From contig NZ_CP034539.1 of assembly GCF_003963535.1 (NCBI RefSeq), positions 806,001-870,000 on the forward strand: a stretch of DNA of 64,000 bases. The letters are read 5' to 3'. The DNA is from Streptomyces cyaneochromogenes. Lineage in GTDB: Bacteria; Actinomycetota; Actinomycetes; Streptomycetales; Streptomycetaceae. A model generated the notes under the pieces. It was not told the DNA's origin. It made no database searches and was given only the letters and a program-made list of their open reading frames with translations. Below, piece after piece: positions 44,660 through 53,580 of this stretch. Position 1 is the first letter of the stretch, and each line of letters begins with the position of its first letter. A program made the position numbers and the translations under genes.

Positions 44660-45154
44660 ATGAAGCCGCTCACCGAGCAGGACATCCGCAACTCCTTCAT
44701 CAACTGCTCGAAAGGGGAGGCCAAGCGCCTGTCCGTACCGCGTGATCTCGACGAACGCCCTTGGGACGACCTCGACTTCCTCGGCTGGCGGGATCCGGGC
44801 GCGCCCGACCGCAGCTACCTGGTCACCGAACGGGACGGCCGCCCGGTGGGCGTCACCCTCCGCTTCCCGTCCTCGCAGCGCGGCTTTCTGCACCGCAGCA
44901 TGTGCTCCCTGTGTCTGACGACGCATCCGGGAGGCGGCGTTTCCCTGATGACGGCCCGCAAGGCGGGCGTGGCGGGCCGTGAGGGCAACTCGGTCGGCGT
45001 GTACATGTGCACCGACCTCGCGTGTTCGCTCTATGTCCGCGGCAAGAAGTCCCTGGAGTCCGGGACCCGCTTCGAGGAGAGCCTGACGGTGCAGGAGCAG
45101 ATCGCCCGGACCGCGGGCAATCTGGCCGCCTTCGTCGACAAGCTGTACGTCTGA
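44660..45154 (+). CDS. FusB-like FBP domain protein (elongation factor G-binding)
   Basis: A 164-residue protein of the FBP_C family. Its C-terminal zinc treble clef is visible: CSLC at about residues 81-84 and CTDLAC at about 117-122. FusB/FusC bind EF-G and rescue it from fusidic acid-stalled ribosomes; actinobacterial homologues share the fold and may play a similar role. Start at 44660 with GGAGAG upstream. A palindrome precedes it. Confidence 0.85.
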   Translation: MKPLTEQDIRNSFINCSKGEAKRLSVPRDLDERPWDDLDFLGWRDPGAPDRSYLVTERDGRPVGVTLRFPSSQRGFLHRSMCSLCLTTHPGGGVSLMTARKAGVAGREGNSVGVYMCTDLACSLYVRGKKSLESGTRFEESLTVQEQIARTAGNLAAFVDKLYV

Positions 45155-45169
45155 GGGGGGCGCCGCACC

Positions 45170-46531
45170 TCACCGGTCCCGCAGCCCGGACGCCTCCACC
45201 TGGTGCAGATGGATCAGGACGTCGTGGCTGCGGGCGAGCGCGATGTCGTGCGGCCCGTCCGGGTAGGCGGTGCCGATACTGCGCGTCGGCCGGGCCTGCC
45301 GCAGCCAGTCGCCGGCCGGCGCCCCGACGGACCGCAGGTCGAGCAGGTAGTCGCGGTACCGCACCCGGTCCAGGGTCCGCTCGTTGCCACCGGGGGGCGC
45401 CGGGCCCAGCGTCCAGCGGCGGATGACCTCGTCGTCCAGGCCGGTGGCGTTGAAGGAGCCGTGATCGAAGGTCAGGCCGACGCTCACATAGCCCGTGCCG
45501 AGGCTCTCGCGCAGGAACGCGCCCTGCACCTTCGGGTTCTCGGCGGGCTCCTCCGGCACGTACCCGACGTGGTTGTTGTGCGCCGACAGCAGCACCTTGG
45601 TGCCGGTGTGCCGCTGCCACCACACCACGTTGGCGGCCATCGCGCCGTCGCGGTAGCGCATCGCCGCGGCGACCTCCGCGGGGTCCTCGAAGTCGAAGGC
45701 GTACTGCCGGGCGGTCTGGTCGATCACCCTCGCCTGCTGGACGGCCCACAGGTACGCCTCGCGATCGGCACCCTCGTACGCCTCCCGGCCGGCGCCCGGG
45801 ACCTGCCGTTGCAGCAACCGGAGCGCCTCGCCCGTGCGCTCCGCCCGCTCCTCGCGCTCGGCGTACGGCAACCGCAGGTACTGCTCGATGTACGCGCCGG
45901 TCCGCACGGTCGGCCGCAGACCGCGGTAGAGCGCGGCGAGGCGGGCGCTCAGCTCGGGGCGGGCGCCGGCCACGTACTCCTCGACGGCGTCGTACAGCTC
46001 GGGCCCGGACCAGGCGATGTCGTCGCCCGTGAAGCGGACGGGGTCGCCGGGGTGCCGCACGTTGTAGGCGCGCATCCACTCGACGAGCCGCAGACAGTCG
46101 GTGTTGTTCCACCACAGGTAGTCCCGCTGGAACTCCTCGCGCATGACGCGCCGGGGGTCGCCCTTGCCGTAGAGCACGTAGTCGTTCAGGCGCGCACCCG
46201 TGCTCCAGGGGACCTCCAGGGCGAAGGTGCGGAAGCCCTTTTCCGCGACGAGGTGGCGCAGGACCCGGTCCTTGAGGGCGAAGAAGTCGTGCGAGCCGTG
46301 GGTGGCCTCGCCGAGGCCGACGACCCGGGCGTCGCCGATCATCCGGTCAAGGGGGCGCAGATCGCCGGTGCCGCCGCCTGGCTCGACCGTCCGCAGGGGG
46401 TGGGCGGCGCGGTCGAGCGCCTCGACGACCGTGGTGGTGGCGGCCGGTGTCGCCGCGGCCGGGATGCTGGTCGTCAGGGCGGCGAGGATGATGAACAGGG
46501 TCAGGGCTAATACCGTCCTATGCCGTTTCAT
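45170..46531 (-). CDS. Secreted erythromycin esterase family protein
   Basis: A 453-residue protein with a clear signal peptide (KRHRT, then LALTLFIILAALTTSIPAAA). The EreA-like domain has GLGEATHGSHDFFALKDRV, FALEVPWSTGARLNDYVLYG and SAHNNHVGYVPEEP, holding the family His and Glu residues. EreA/EreB hydrolyse the lactone of macrolides; secreted homologues like this one may have other substrates. Start at 46531 with a weak ribosome site. It converges with the FBP gene. Confidence 0.88.
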   Translation of the reverse strand: MKRHRTVLALTLFIILAALTTSIPAAATPAATTTVVEALDRAAHPLRTVEPGGGTGDLRPLDRMIGDARVVGLGEATHGSHDFFALKDRVLRHLVAEKGFRTFALEVPWSTGARLNDYVLYGKGDPRRVMREEFQRDYLWWNNTDCLRLVEWMRAYNVRHPGDPVRFTGDDIAWSGPELYDAVEEYVAGARPELSARLAALYRGLRPTVRTGAYIEQYLRLPYAEREERAERTGEALRLLQRQVPGAGREAYEGADREAYLWAVQQARVIDQTARQYAFDFEDPAEVAAAMRYRDGAMAANVVWWQRHTGTKVLLSAHNNHVGYVPEEPAENPKVQGAFLRESLGTGYVSVGLTFDHGSFNATGLDDEVIRRWTLGPAPPGGNERTLDRVRYRDYLLDLRSVGAPAGDWLRQARPTRSIGTAYPDGPHDIALARSHDVLIHLHQVEASGLRDR

Positions 46532-46819
46532 GATCCAAGACTTGCGCTCGGAGGCGGTCGGGGGCCATCCGGCGGTCCTCCGTCCTCGGAGGCGGACAAC
46601 CTCGGGGTGGCGGCGGGGGTTTTCCCCAGTCCCGGCCCGATCGACCCGCGGTCCCGGACCGGTGAACCACCCGGCCTCGTGCGGGTGTCCACGATCACCA
46701 GCCCGCCCTCTTGCCGTACTCCGGTCGCTGCGATCACTCTGGGGTGCCTTGCGGACTGTTACGGTCCGCATTCGGTGTGTCGGCAGCATCTGTGACAGTG
46801 GAAAGGGAACGGCCCGAGG

Positions 46820-48073
46820 ATGCCAGACGTACGTGAGGGGACGGCGTTCCAGGAGCGGCTCGGGAAGCTGCGCCGGGATCCCGTGGTGGTCCAGACGCTG
46901 CGGTCGGCGGCCGCGGCGACGATCGCCTACGTCATCGCGCTGCGCCTGAGCCCCGAGGCCGCGCCGCTGACCGCACCGCTGACCGCGCTGCTGGTCGTCC
47001 AGGTCACGCTGTACGCCACGCTCACCAACGGGATCCGCCGGGTGAACTCCGTGGTGGCCGGCGTGCTGGTCGCCATCGCCTTCAGCCTCCTGGTCGGCCT
47101 GACCTGGTGGAGCCTGGCGCTGCTGATCGTGGCCTCGCTGGTGGTCGGGCATCTGGTGCGGGTCGACGAGTACGTGCCCGAAGTGGCGATCAGCGCGATG
47201 CTGGTCCTCGGCGTCACGACCGTCGGGGACACGGCATGGGCGCGGATCCTGGAGACGCTGATCGGCGCGGTGGTCGGGCTCGGCTTCAATCTGCTCCTCG
47301 CGCCACCGGTGTGGGTGGAGGAGGCCGGTGAGTCGCTGGAGGGACTGGCCCGCCGGCTGCGGCAGTTGATGCTGCGCATCGGCGAGGAGGCCGCCGGACG
47401 CCAGCCGTTCGAGCAAGCCGCGGCACGGCTGCACGAGGCACGCCGGCTCGACCACGACATCATCGAGGTCGACGCGGCGCTCAGGCAGGCCGAGGACAGC
47501 CTGCGGCTCAATCCGCGCGTGCGCGACAGCCTGCTGCACCGGGTGGTGCTGCGCACCGGACTGGACACGCTGGAGATCTGCACGGTCGTCCTGCGGGTGC
47601 TCGCCCGCACCCTCACCGACCTCGCGAAGGAACGCGAGCCCGAGCCGCTGTTCGCGAAGGAGACGGGCGCCGTCGTGGAGCAGTTGCTGTCCGAGATCGC
47701 CGACGCGGTCGTCAGCTTCTCGGTGCTGGTCACCACGCACGTCAGCAGCAACGCCGACGCGGCCGAGTCCCGGCTGTCCGCGGAGTTGCGCACGGCCGTG
47801 GGCACCCGCGACAAACTCGCCCTGCTGCTGCGCGAGGAGGCCGAGCGCGAGAGCGGGCACTGGCAGTTGCACGGTGCCGTCCTGACCGAGGTGAACCGCA
47901 TCCTCGACGAGCTCGACACCGAGCACCGCTCGCGTCGCCTGCTGGAGGAGCTGGACCGGGTGTCGCAGGAGCAGCGGGTGAGGATGCCGCGTCTGACCCG
48001 GCTGCGCGAGCGCATGGGCGTTCAGGAGCAGCTGTGGGGGAACCGCACCGGCATCAGCGAGCGTTCTCGGTAG
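46820..48073 (+). CDS. FUSC family (aromatic acid exporter-like) membrane protein
   Basis: A 417-residue protein. About six N-terminal membrane helices (RSAAAATIAYVIALRLS through LIGAVVGLGFNLLLAPP) match the FUSC/ArAE half-domain, followed by a long cytoplasmic helical part with predicted coiled coil (EEAAGRQPFEQAAARLHEARRL and TRDKLALLLREEAERESG). The family exports aromatic acids or fusaric acid. Start at 46820 after GAAAGGGAACGG. The next gene lies 44 bases downstream. Confidence 0.85.
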   Translation: MPDVREGTAFQERLGKLRRDPVVVQTLRSAAAATIAYVIALRLSPEAAPLTAPLTALLVVQVTLYATLTNGIRRVNSVVAGVLVAIAFSLLVGLTWWSLALLIVASLVVGHLVRVDEYVPEVAISAMLVLGVTTVGDTAWARILETLIGAVVGLGFNLLLAPPVWVEEAGESLEGLARRLRQLMLRIGEEAAGRQPFEQAAARLHEARRLDHDIIEVDAALRQAEDSLRLNPRVRDSLLHRVVLRTGLDTLEICTVVLRVLARTLTDLAKEREPEPLFAKETGAVVEQLLSEIADAVVSFSVLVTTHVSSNADAAESRLSAELRTAVGTRDKLALLLREEAERESGHWQLHGAVLTEVNRILDELDTEHRSRRLLEELDRVSQEQRVRMPRLTRLRERMGVQEQLWGNRTGISERSR

Positions 48074-48117
48074 GGACGCCGGGACGGGGCCGGCGCCTGA
48101 TGCGAGGGAGCGCGCCG

Positions 48118-49176
48118 ATGGCCGACACGACCGTACGGATCGACGGAAACACGCTGCGGCTGCCGGGCGGTGTGGCGGTGCGGTTCATCCGCACCCTGCG
48201 GCTGCCCGAGTCGGGCACGCATCCGCTGCCGCCGGGGCTCGGCGAGTTCCCGGTCCGGCGGGTCGCGGACTACGCGGACACGGTGCCCGAAGCGTGGCGG
48301 GCGCGCGGCGGTGTGATGCTGCCGGTGTATCTGCGCGAGGCGATGTGGCTCAGCTTCGGCGGCACCACGGAGCCCGCCGCACTCCAGGTCGGGGTGGGCA
48401 AGGTGTGCGCGGTCTCGGGGAAGCCGTGGAGCGAGCGGCTGTCCCGCAGGCCGCAGAACTACCTCGTATTGCCCCGCCAGCCTTGGCTGGACGGCATCAA
48501 CTCCGGGAAGGGCACGGTCCGCCAGTTCGTGGCGGTGCCGCTGGGGCTGGGCGCGACCGTCGAGGGCCAGGTCACGGGCGAGGAGGTCTGGGGCGGCGTT
48601 CAGCTGCAGTCGTTCCCGCTGACGGAGCCCCGGCTGGCCGAGTGGCGCGCTGAGGAGCGGCGCCGGGCGGAGCTGGCGCGGGCCGTCGCGCCCTCGGGCG
48701 GTTTCGGTGCCGCGCTCCCCATGGCGGCACCGGCTCCCCAGGGCGCGGTCCCGGCACCGGCCGCCGCTCCGGCAGGTCGGCGGTCCCGGGCCGCCGCGGC
48801 GATGGGCCTGGGCGTCGGCGGCTCGATGCGGCAGGAGGTCTACGAGGACGACCGCCCGCTCGCGGACTGGGCGGACCGCCCCGCCGGGCGGGTCTTCGTC
48901 CACCTGGTGACGCCTCCGCAGTGGCGCCGCATCACCGGTGAGGCTCCCCCGCCGTCGCCGGTGGACCGGGCGGCGTACACACGCGCGGGGCTGCCCTGGT
49001 TCGACTACTACGACCAGGACGCCGAGGACCTCGCCCCCACGGACACACTGGAGTCGGTGAAGCCGGTCGGCGACTGGCTCGGCGACGACCACGAGCCCTG
49101 GCAGGCGCCTGCGCCGGGCCAGGTGCAGCCGCTCAAGGACGCGCAGGGGAAGCCGGTGCAGGACGGCGACTGGTAG
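48118..49176 (+). CDS. Streptomycete hypothetical protein with tandem cytosolic domains
   Basis: A 352-residue protein without signal or membrane segments. Residues 1-170 (RLPGGVAVRFIRTLRLPESG, MLPVYLREAMWLSFGG, VGVGKVCAVSGKPW) form one globular unit, linked by an Ala/Pro-rich segment to a C-terminal part with the PLADWADRPAGRVFVHLVTP block. The style is common in streptomycetes, but I do not recognise a function. The ATG at 48118 has GAGGGAG upstream, 44 bases after the FUSC gene on the same strand. Confidence 0.75.
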   Translation: MADTTVRIDGNTLRLPGGVAVRFIRTLRLPESGTHPLPPGLGEFPVRRVADYADTVPEAWRARGGVMLPVYLREAMWLSFGGTTEPAALQVGVGKVCAVSGKPWSERLSRRPQNYLVLPRQPWLDGINSGKGTVRQFVAVPLGLGATVEGQVTGEEVWGGVQLQSFPLTEPRLAEWRAEERRRAELARAVAPSGGFGAALPMAAPAPQGAVPAPAAAPAGRRSRAAAAMGLGVGGSMRQEVYEDDRPLADWADRPAGRVFVHLVTPPQWRRITGEAPPPSPVDRAAYTRAGLPWFDYYDQDAEDLAPTDTLESVKPVGDWLGDDHEPWQAPAPGQVQPLKDAQGKPVQDGDW

Positions 49177-49326
49177 CCCTCGGGCATCATCCGCCGAACA
49201 GCTCCGGAAACCGCACCTCCAGCCGTTGCATCCTGCGCAATGGGCGTTGCTCTTCTTGCGCTCGGCGGGTGATCCACGCCAAGGTTGCTGTCGCGACCAC
49301 GACGACCGACGACCTGAGGTGTGGAC

Positions 49327-50547
49327 ATGGGCAGTGGTGGGCTGAGCAGGCGCCGATTCGTCGGCACCATGGCGGGATCGGCCGTCGGCGTGACGGTCCC
49401 GGCGGCCACGGCGTGCGACGACGCGCCCGCACCCGCGGACCCGGCCGACACGGCGACCTCCGGCACGACGACACCCGAGGCGCGTCCGAGCGCCCAGACC
49501 GAGAGCCGCAAGCCCTCCGGCCCGCACCCCCTCTACCTCGGCACGTACACCTCCGCCGAGGGCGGCGGCACGGGCATCGGCCTCGCCACCTACGACCCGG
49601 TCACGGGCCGTGTCACCGGCACCGGGACGATCACCGGCGTCGCCGACCCGTCGTACCTGGCGCTGCACCCCGACGGCCGGACTCTGTACGCGGTCAACGA
49701 GCGCGATGACGGTGCCGTGACCGCCGTCCGCGTCGCCGACCGCAAGGTTCTGGGGAGCCGAGGCACCGGCGGGGCGGCACCCTGCCATCTCTCGGTGCAT
49801 CCGAGCGGACGCTGGCTGCTGAGCGCCAACTACGGCACGGGCAGCGTGGCCGTGCACCCCATCGCCGCCTCGGGCGCGCTCGGGGAGCGTACCGACCTGG
49901 TCACGCATTCCGGTCCGGCGCCGGGACCGGGCCAGGAGGGCCCGCACGCCCACCAGTTCGTCACGAGCCCCGACGGCGGCCACGTCCTCGCCGTCGACCT
50001 GGGCACGGATACCGTGTACACCTACCGCCTCGACCAGAAGGCGGGCACGCTGACCGAGGTCGCGCGGGCGCAGACGGAGCCGGGGGCGGGCCCGCGCCAT
50101 CTCACCTTCCACCCGGGCGGGCGGTACGCCTACCTGGCCAACGAGGTCGACAACACCGTCGCGGTGTGCGCGTACGACGCCGGCACGGGCCGGCTGACGA
50201 TCGGCGAGGAGCAGTCCACGGGCACGGGAGCGGGCACCAGCTATCCCGCGCAGATCGTGGTGACGAAGAACGGCCGGTACGCCTACCTCGCCAACCGGGG
50301 CCACAACAGCCTCGCGCGCTACGCGGTGGAGGCGGACGGCGCCCGGCTCCGGCTGCTCGACACGGTGCCGGTGTCCGGGGACTTCCCGCGGCAGCTCGCC
50401 CTCTCGCCGGAGGGCACGCTGCTGTTCGCGGCCAACCAGCGGTCGAGCACCGTCAGCGTCTTCCAGGTCGACGAGGACAACGGTGAACTGCGGCTCGCGG
50501 GCGAACCGTTCGCGTCACCCGTCGCCGTCTGTGCGCTGCCGCTGTAG
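49327..50547 (+). CDS. Tat-exported lactonase (6-phosphogluconolactonase-like beta-propeller)
   Basis: A 406-residue protein. A twin-arginine signal LSRRRFVGTMAGS is at residues 6-18 with a Cys-containing region AATACDDA after it, so it may be exported or lipid-anchored. The rest is a seven-bladed propeller of the YbhE/Pgl type (LYLGTYTSAEGGGTGIG, PSYLALHPDGRTLYAVNE, GPRHLTFHPGGRYAYLANE). It may hydrolyse a lactone or bind sugars. ATG at 49327 has GAGG 7 bases upstream; a GTG at 49321 is in frame. Confidence 0.88.
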   Translation: MGSGGLSRRRFVGTMAGSAVGVTVPAATACDDAPAPADPADTATSGTTTPEARPSAQTESRKPSGPHPLYLGTYTSAEGGGTGIGLATYDPVTGRVTGTGTITGVADPSYLALHPDGRTLYAVNERDDGAVTAVRVADRKVLGSRGTGGAAPCHLSVHPSGRWLLSANYGTGSVAVHPIAASGALGERTDLVTHSGPAPGPGQEGPHAHQFVTSPDGGHVLAVDLGTDTVYTYRLDQKAGTLTEVARAQTEPGAGPRHLTFHPGGRYAYLANEVDNTVAVCAYDAGTGRLTIGEEQSTGTGAGTSYPAQIVVTKNGRYAYLANRGHNSLARYAVEADGARLRLLDTVPVSGDFPRQLALSPEGTLLFAANQRSSTVSVFQVDEDNGELRLAGEPFASPVAVCALPL

Positions 50548-51240
50548 AGCCCGGGGGCAGGAGGCGGCGCCGGCCTGGGCGAGCAGGACGTGCATGCGCT
50601 CGGTGAGCTGTGCGACGTCGTCGGCGGGCCGGTGGAAGGCCAGTCGTACGTCTGCCTGGGCACGGGCGCGCTCGATGCGCAGCGTCAGTCCGTGCCGGTC
50701 GACGGCGAGGGGCTGGACGCGCACGGCGCCGTGCAGGCTGTCGGACTCGACGAGGCGGGTGAGCCGCTCGACGGCGTCCGGGTGGCAGTCGGCGAGGTGG
50801 CTGAGCAGCCGGGCCTCGGCGGTGGCGAGCGGGTCGGGCGCGGCGGCGGCGAACTCGTCGAGGTCGACGACCACGGCACCGGACGGCAGGCGCAGCACCG
50901 CCCGCGTCGCCCGGAAGGCGAGCCTTCCCTCCTCGGGGGTGAACCAGCCGGACAGCCAGAGCCGGGCGCGGATCCGCCCCCGCACCGGCACGGGGGCGAC
51001 GTCGGCGAACTCCAGGACGGCGGACGGCTCTCCGCGGGGTGCGCAGATCGTCGCCGCGACGAGCACACTGTCCTGCGGGACGTCCAGCAGGACGCGGCCG
51101 TCCTCGGTCACGGTGTGCGCGCCGACGAGTTCTTCGCGGCAGCCCTCCGCGATCACCGCGCAGGACCACGCGGCGGCAAGCACCGACCGGGCACGTTCCG
51201 CCGCGGAAGGCGCGGCCGCCCAGGTTTGGCTGTCACCCAT
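50515..51240 (-). CDS. DUF2470 domain protein, iron-box controlled
   Basis: A 241-residue protein. The C-terminal DUF2470 domain has ARLLSHLADCHPDAVERLTRLV and VRVQPLAVDRHGLTLRI; the N-terminal part has a split-barrel look. DUF2470 occurs in HugZ/HutZ-type heme-degrading proteins. Start at 51240 is preceded by a perfect SD (AAGGAGG), and a 19-base DmdR/IdeR-type iron box lies at 51252-51270 overlapping its promoter region, so it is probably expressed when iron is low. It ends overlapping the lactonase stop region by 33 bases. Confidence 0.9.
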   Translation of the reverse strand: MGDSQTWAAAPSAAERARSVLAAAWSCAVIAEGCREELVGAHTVTEDGRVLLDVPQDSVLVAATICAPRGEPSAVLEFADVAPVPVRGRIRARLWLSGWFTPEEGRLAFRATRAVLRLPSGAVVVDLDEFAAAAPDPLATAEARLLSHLADCHPDAVERLTRLVESDSLHGAVRVQPLAVDRHGLTLRIERARAQADVRLAFHRPADDVAQLTERMHVLLAQAGAASCPRALQRQRTDGDG

Positions 51241-51251
51241 CCCATACCTCC

Positions 51252-51270
51252 TTAGGTAAGCCTTGCCTAA
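51252..51270. promoter_or_regulatory. DmdR/IdeR-type iron box
   Basis: TTAGGTAAGCCTTGCCTAA matches the DmdR1/IdeR/DtxR iron-box consensus (TTAGGTTAGGCTxACCTAA) in its outer arms and symmetric centre. It starts 12 bases upstream of the DUF2470 start at 51240, and also stands before the TetR stop on the other side. Iron-loaded DmdR1 bound here would block transcription of the DUF2470 gene. Confidence 0.88.
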
Positions 51271-51335
51271 CCTATCGAAGATCGAGCCGCACGCCAACCG
51301 GGCCAGGCGATCCCGTGTGATCTCTTGGGATGCAC

Positions 51336-51944
51336 TCAGGGAGCGATGACACCCAACAGCGCGCGGGCGCACAGGTCGCGCACCTGCTCGCGGGAGAGCT
51401 CGGAGTCCCTCAGCCACTCCAGACAGACGGCGGTGATGAACGCCAGCCAGCCCCGCACGGCCAGCCGGACATCCGGCCGACCCTCGAAGACCGGGCCGAA
51501 CTCGGGGTCCGCCGCCATCGCCGCCAGGATCTGCTTCTCCTGCGCGGCCAGGGCGCGTTGGTAGACCTTGCGCACGGACTGGTCACCGGCCGCGTCGGCG
51601 CGATGGAAGGCGCGGTAGCCGTGGGCATGGGCCTGGACGTACTCCAGATACGTGTCGAGACCCGCGGCGAGTTGCTCGCGCACCGGGACTCCGGGCACCG
51701 CCGCCGTCATCCGCAGCATGCGCTCGCTCTCCCGCTCGACGACGGCCGCGAAGAAGTCCCGCTTGGTCGGGAAGTAGTGATAGAGCAGCCCGCGTGAGAC
51801 TCCGGCGATCTCGGCGACCTGCTCGATCCACACCTCGTCGTACGGACTCTCCGAGAACAGCCGCGCCCCGACCGCGAGCAGCTGCTCACGTCGCTCCGCG
51901 GTGCTGAGCCTGCGGCGGGTGCGCTCGCCCTGGTTCGCGGCCAT
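51336..51944 (-). CDS. TetR family transcriptional regulator
   Basis: A 202-residue TetR regulator. TAERREQLLAVGARLFSESPYDEVWIEQVAEIAGVSRGLLYHYFPTKRDFF gives the HTH at about residues 14-63. The C-terminal ligand domain has VREQLAAGLDTYLEYVQAHAHGYRAFHR. It is divergent from the stand-alone CYP102-type P450 at 52060, which it probably represses. Confidence 0.9.
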   Translation of the reverse strand: MAANQGERTRRRLSTAERREQLLAVGARLFSESPYDEVWIEQVAEIAGVSRGLLYHYFPTKRDFFAAVVERESERMLRMTAAVPGVPVREQLAAGLDTYLEYVQAHAHGYRAFHRADAAGDQSVRKVYQRALAAQEKQILAAMAADPEFGPVFEGRPDVRLAVRGWLAFITAVCLEWLRDSELSREQVRDLCARALLGVIAP

Positions 51945-51960
51945 GCCCGCACTTTACTTG

Positions 51961-52009
51961 ACGTGGATTCAGCGGCGGGACCAGACTGAACGCGTTATTG
52001 AACCCACGT
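51961..52009. promoter_or_regulatory. Inverted repeat between TetR and the CYP102-type P450
   Basis: ACGTGGATTCA (51961-51971) and TGAACCCACGT (51999-52009) pair over 11 bases with one mismatch. The 8-base palindrome AACGCGTT lies between at 51989-51996. The gap holds the divergent promoters, so these are candidate TetR half sites or operators. Confidence 0.5.
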
Positions 52010-52059
52010 ACAAATAGCGCTGCGTCGCATGGTGTCGCCGGATCAAGGGAGATCGCGTC

Positions 52060-53580
52060 ATGGCGGAGACGACGACCGGGAACGGGCTCCCGAAGGGGTT
52101 CCGCAGCGCGGAGCAGGGCTGGCCGGAGCTGCACCGCATACCGCATCCCCCGCACCGGCTCCCGCTCCTCGGCGACATACTCGGAGCCAGCAGGCGTACA
52201 CCGCTGCAGGACTCCCTGCGGTACGCCCGGGAGCTGGGGCCGATCTTCCGGCGCAGGGCGTTCAACAGGGAGTTCGTGTTCGTGTGGGGCGCCGGACTCG
52301 CGGCCGACATGGCGGACGAGTCGCGCTTCGCCAAGCATGTCGGGCTCGGCATCGCCAATCTGCGGCCGGTCGTCGGGGACGGCCTGTTCACGGCGTACAA
52401 CCACGAGCCGAACTGGCAGTTGGCGCACGACGTCCTCGCCCCGGGATTCAGCCGGGAGGCCATGGCGGGCTACCACCCGATGATGCTGGCCGTGGCCGAC
52501 CGGCTCATGGACCACTGGGACCGCGAACTGGCCGCGGGCCGGACGGTGGACGTGCCCGGCGACATGACCAAGCTGACCCTGGAGACCATCGCGCGCACCG
52601 GTTTCGGGCACGACTTCGGCTCCTTCGAGCGTGCCCGTCCGCATCCCTTCGTGTCGGCGATGGTCGGCACGCTGACCTACGCCCAGCGGCTCAACACCGT
52701 GCCGTGGCCGTTCCTGCTCCGGCGTGCCGCGCGCGGCAACCAGGCCGACATCGCCTACCTCAACCGCACGGTCGACGAGCTGGTCCGGGCCCGTACGGCG
52801 GGCGGCCGGGGGGACGGGGACCTGCTGGACCGCATGCTGGAGACGGCCCATCCGCAGACGGGCGAGCGGCTCTGCGCACAGAACGTCCGGCGCCAGGTGA
52901 TCACCTTCCTGGTGGCCGGCCACGAGACGACCTCGGGCGCCCTCTCCTTCGCCCTGCACTATCTCTCCCGCCACCCGCAGGTCGCGGCCCGCGCCCGCGC
53001 CGAGGTGGACGACGTCTGGGGCGCCACCGCGGTGCCCGGCTACGACCAGGTGGCCCGGCTGCGCTACGTACGCCGCATACTCGACGAGTCACTGCGGCTG
53101 TGGCCGACGGCGCCCGCCTTCGCCCGGGAGGCCCGCGAGGAGACCGTGCTCGGCGGGGCCCACCCGATGCGGCGGGGCGCCTGGGCGCTGGTGCTCACGG
53201 CGATGCTGCACCGCGATCCCGCAGTGTGGGGCGCGGACGCCGAGCGCTTCGACCCGGACCGCTTCGATCCGAAGGCCGTACGCACGCGTCCGCCGCACAC
53301 CTTCAAGCCGTTCGGGACGGGGGCGCGGGCCTGCATCGGGCGCCAGTTCGCGCTGCACGAGGCCACGCTGGTGCTGGGTCTGCTGCTGCGCCGCTACGAC
53401 TTCCGGAGCGACCTGGCCTATCGGCTGCGGGTGACGGAGAGACTGACGCTGATGCCGGAGGGGTTGCGGCTGCGCCTGGAGCGGCGGGCCACGCCCGCGC
53501 CCGTGGCGTCAGGCCCCTCCCCCGCCGTCGAGGACGCGCCGTCAGAGCTCCGCTGTCCAGTGCACCGGGCGGCCGACTGA
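52060..53580 (+). CDS. Stand-alone CYP102-type cytochrome P450
   Basis: A 506-residue P450 with the CYP102 heme-domain sequence but no fused reductase. AGHETT 286-291, ExxR E343-S-L-R346, heme loop [12 protein letters not shown] with Cys425. Blocks such as [20 protein letters not shown] and [22 protein letters not shown] match the fusion at 40371. It resembles CYP102B1 of S. coelicolor, a heme-only fatty acid hydroxylase. It is divergent from a TetR gene. No electron-transfer partner is linked; its 3' end overlaps the pentapeptide gene by 39 bases. Confidence 0.92.
   Translation: MAETTTGNGLPKGFRSAEQGWPELHRIPHPPHRLPLLGDILGASRRTPLQDSLRYARELGPIFRRRAFNREFVFVWGAGLAADMADESRFAKHVGLGIANLRPVVGDGLFTAYNHEPNWQLAHDVLAPGFSREAMAGYHPMMLAVADRLMDHWDRELAAGRTVDVPGDMTKLTLETIARTGFGHDFGSFERARPHPFVSAMVGTLTYAQRLNTVPWPFLLRRAARGNQADIAYLNRTVDELVRARTAGGRGDGDLLDRMLETAHPQTGERLCAQNVRRQVITFLVAGHETTSGALSFALHYLSRHPQVAARARAEVDDVWGATAVPGYDQVARLRYVRRILDESLRLWPTAPAFAREAREETVLGGAHPMRRGAWALVLTAMLHRDPAVWGADAERFDPDRFDPKAVRTRPPHTFKPFGTGARACIGRQFALHEATLVLGLLLRRYDFRSDLAYRLRVTERLTLMPEGLRLRLERRATPAPVASGPSPAVEDAPSELRCPVHRAAD

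Noticed and set aside
45170..47926. A 918-residue esterase fusion
   Set aside because: The N-terminal half is the antisense of the FUSC gene; the real protein starts at 46531 with a signal peptide.
49187..49260. End of a gene on the minus strand (RLEVRFPELFGG)
   Set aside because: Only a short stretch reads plausibly; no start or upstream domain supports it.
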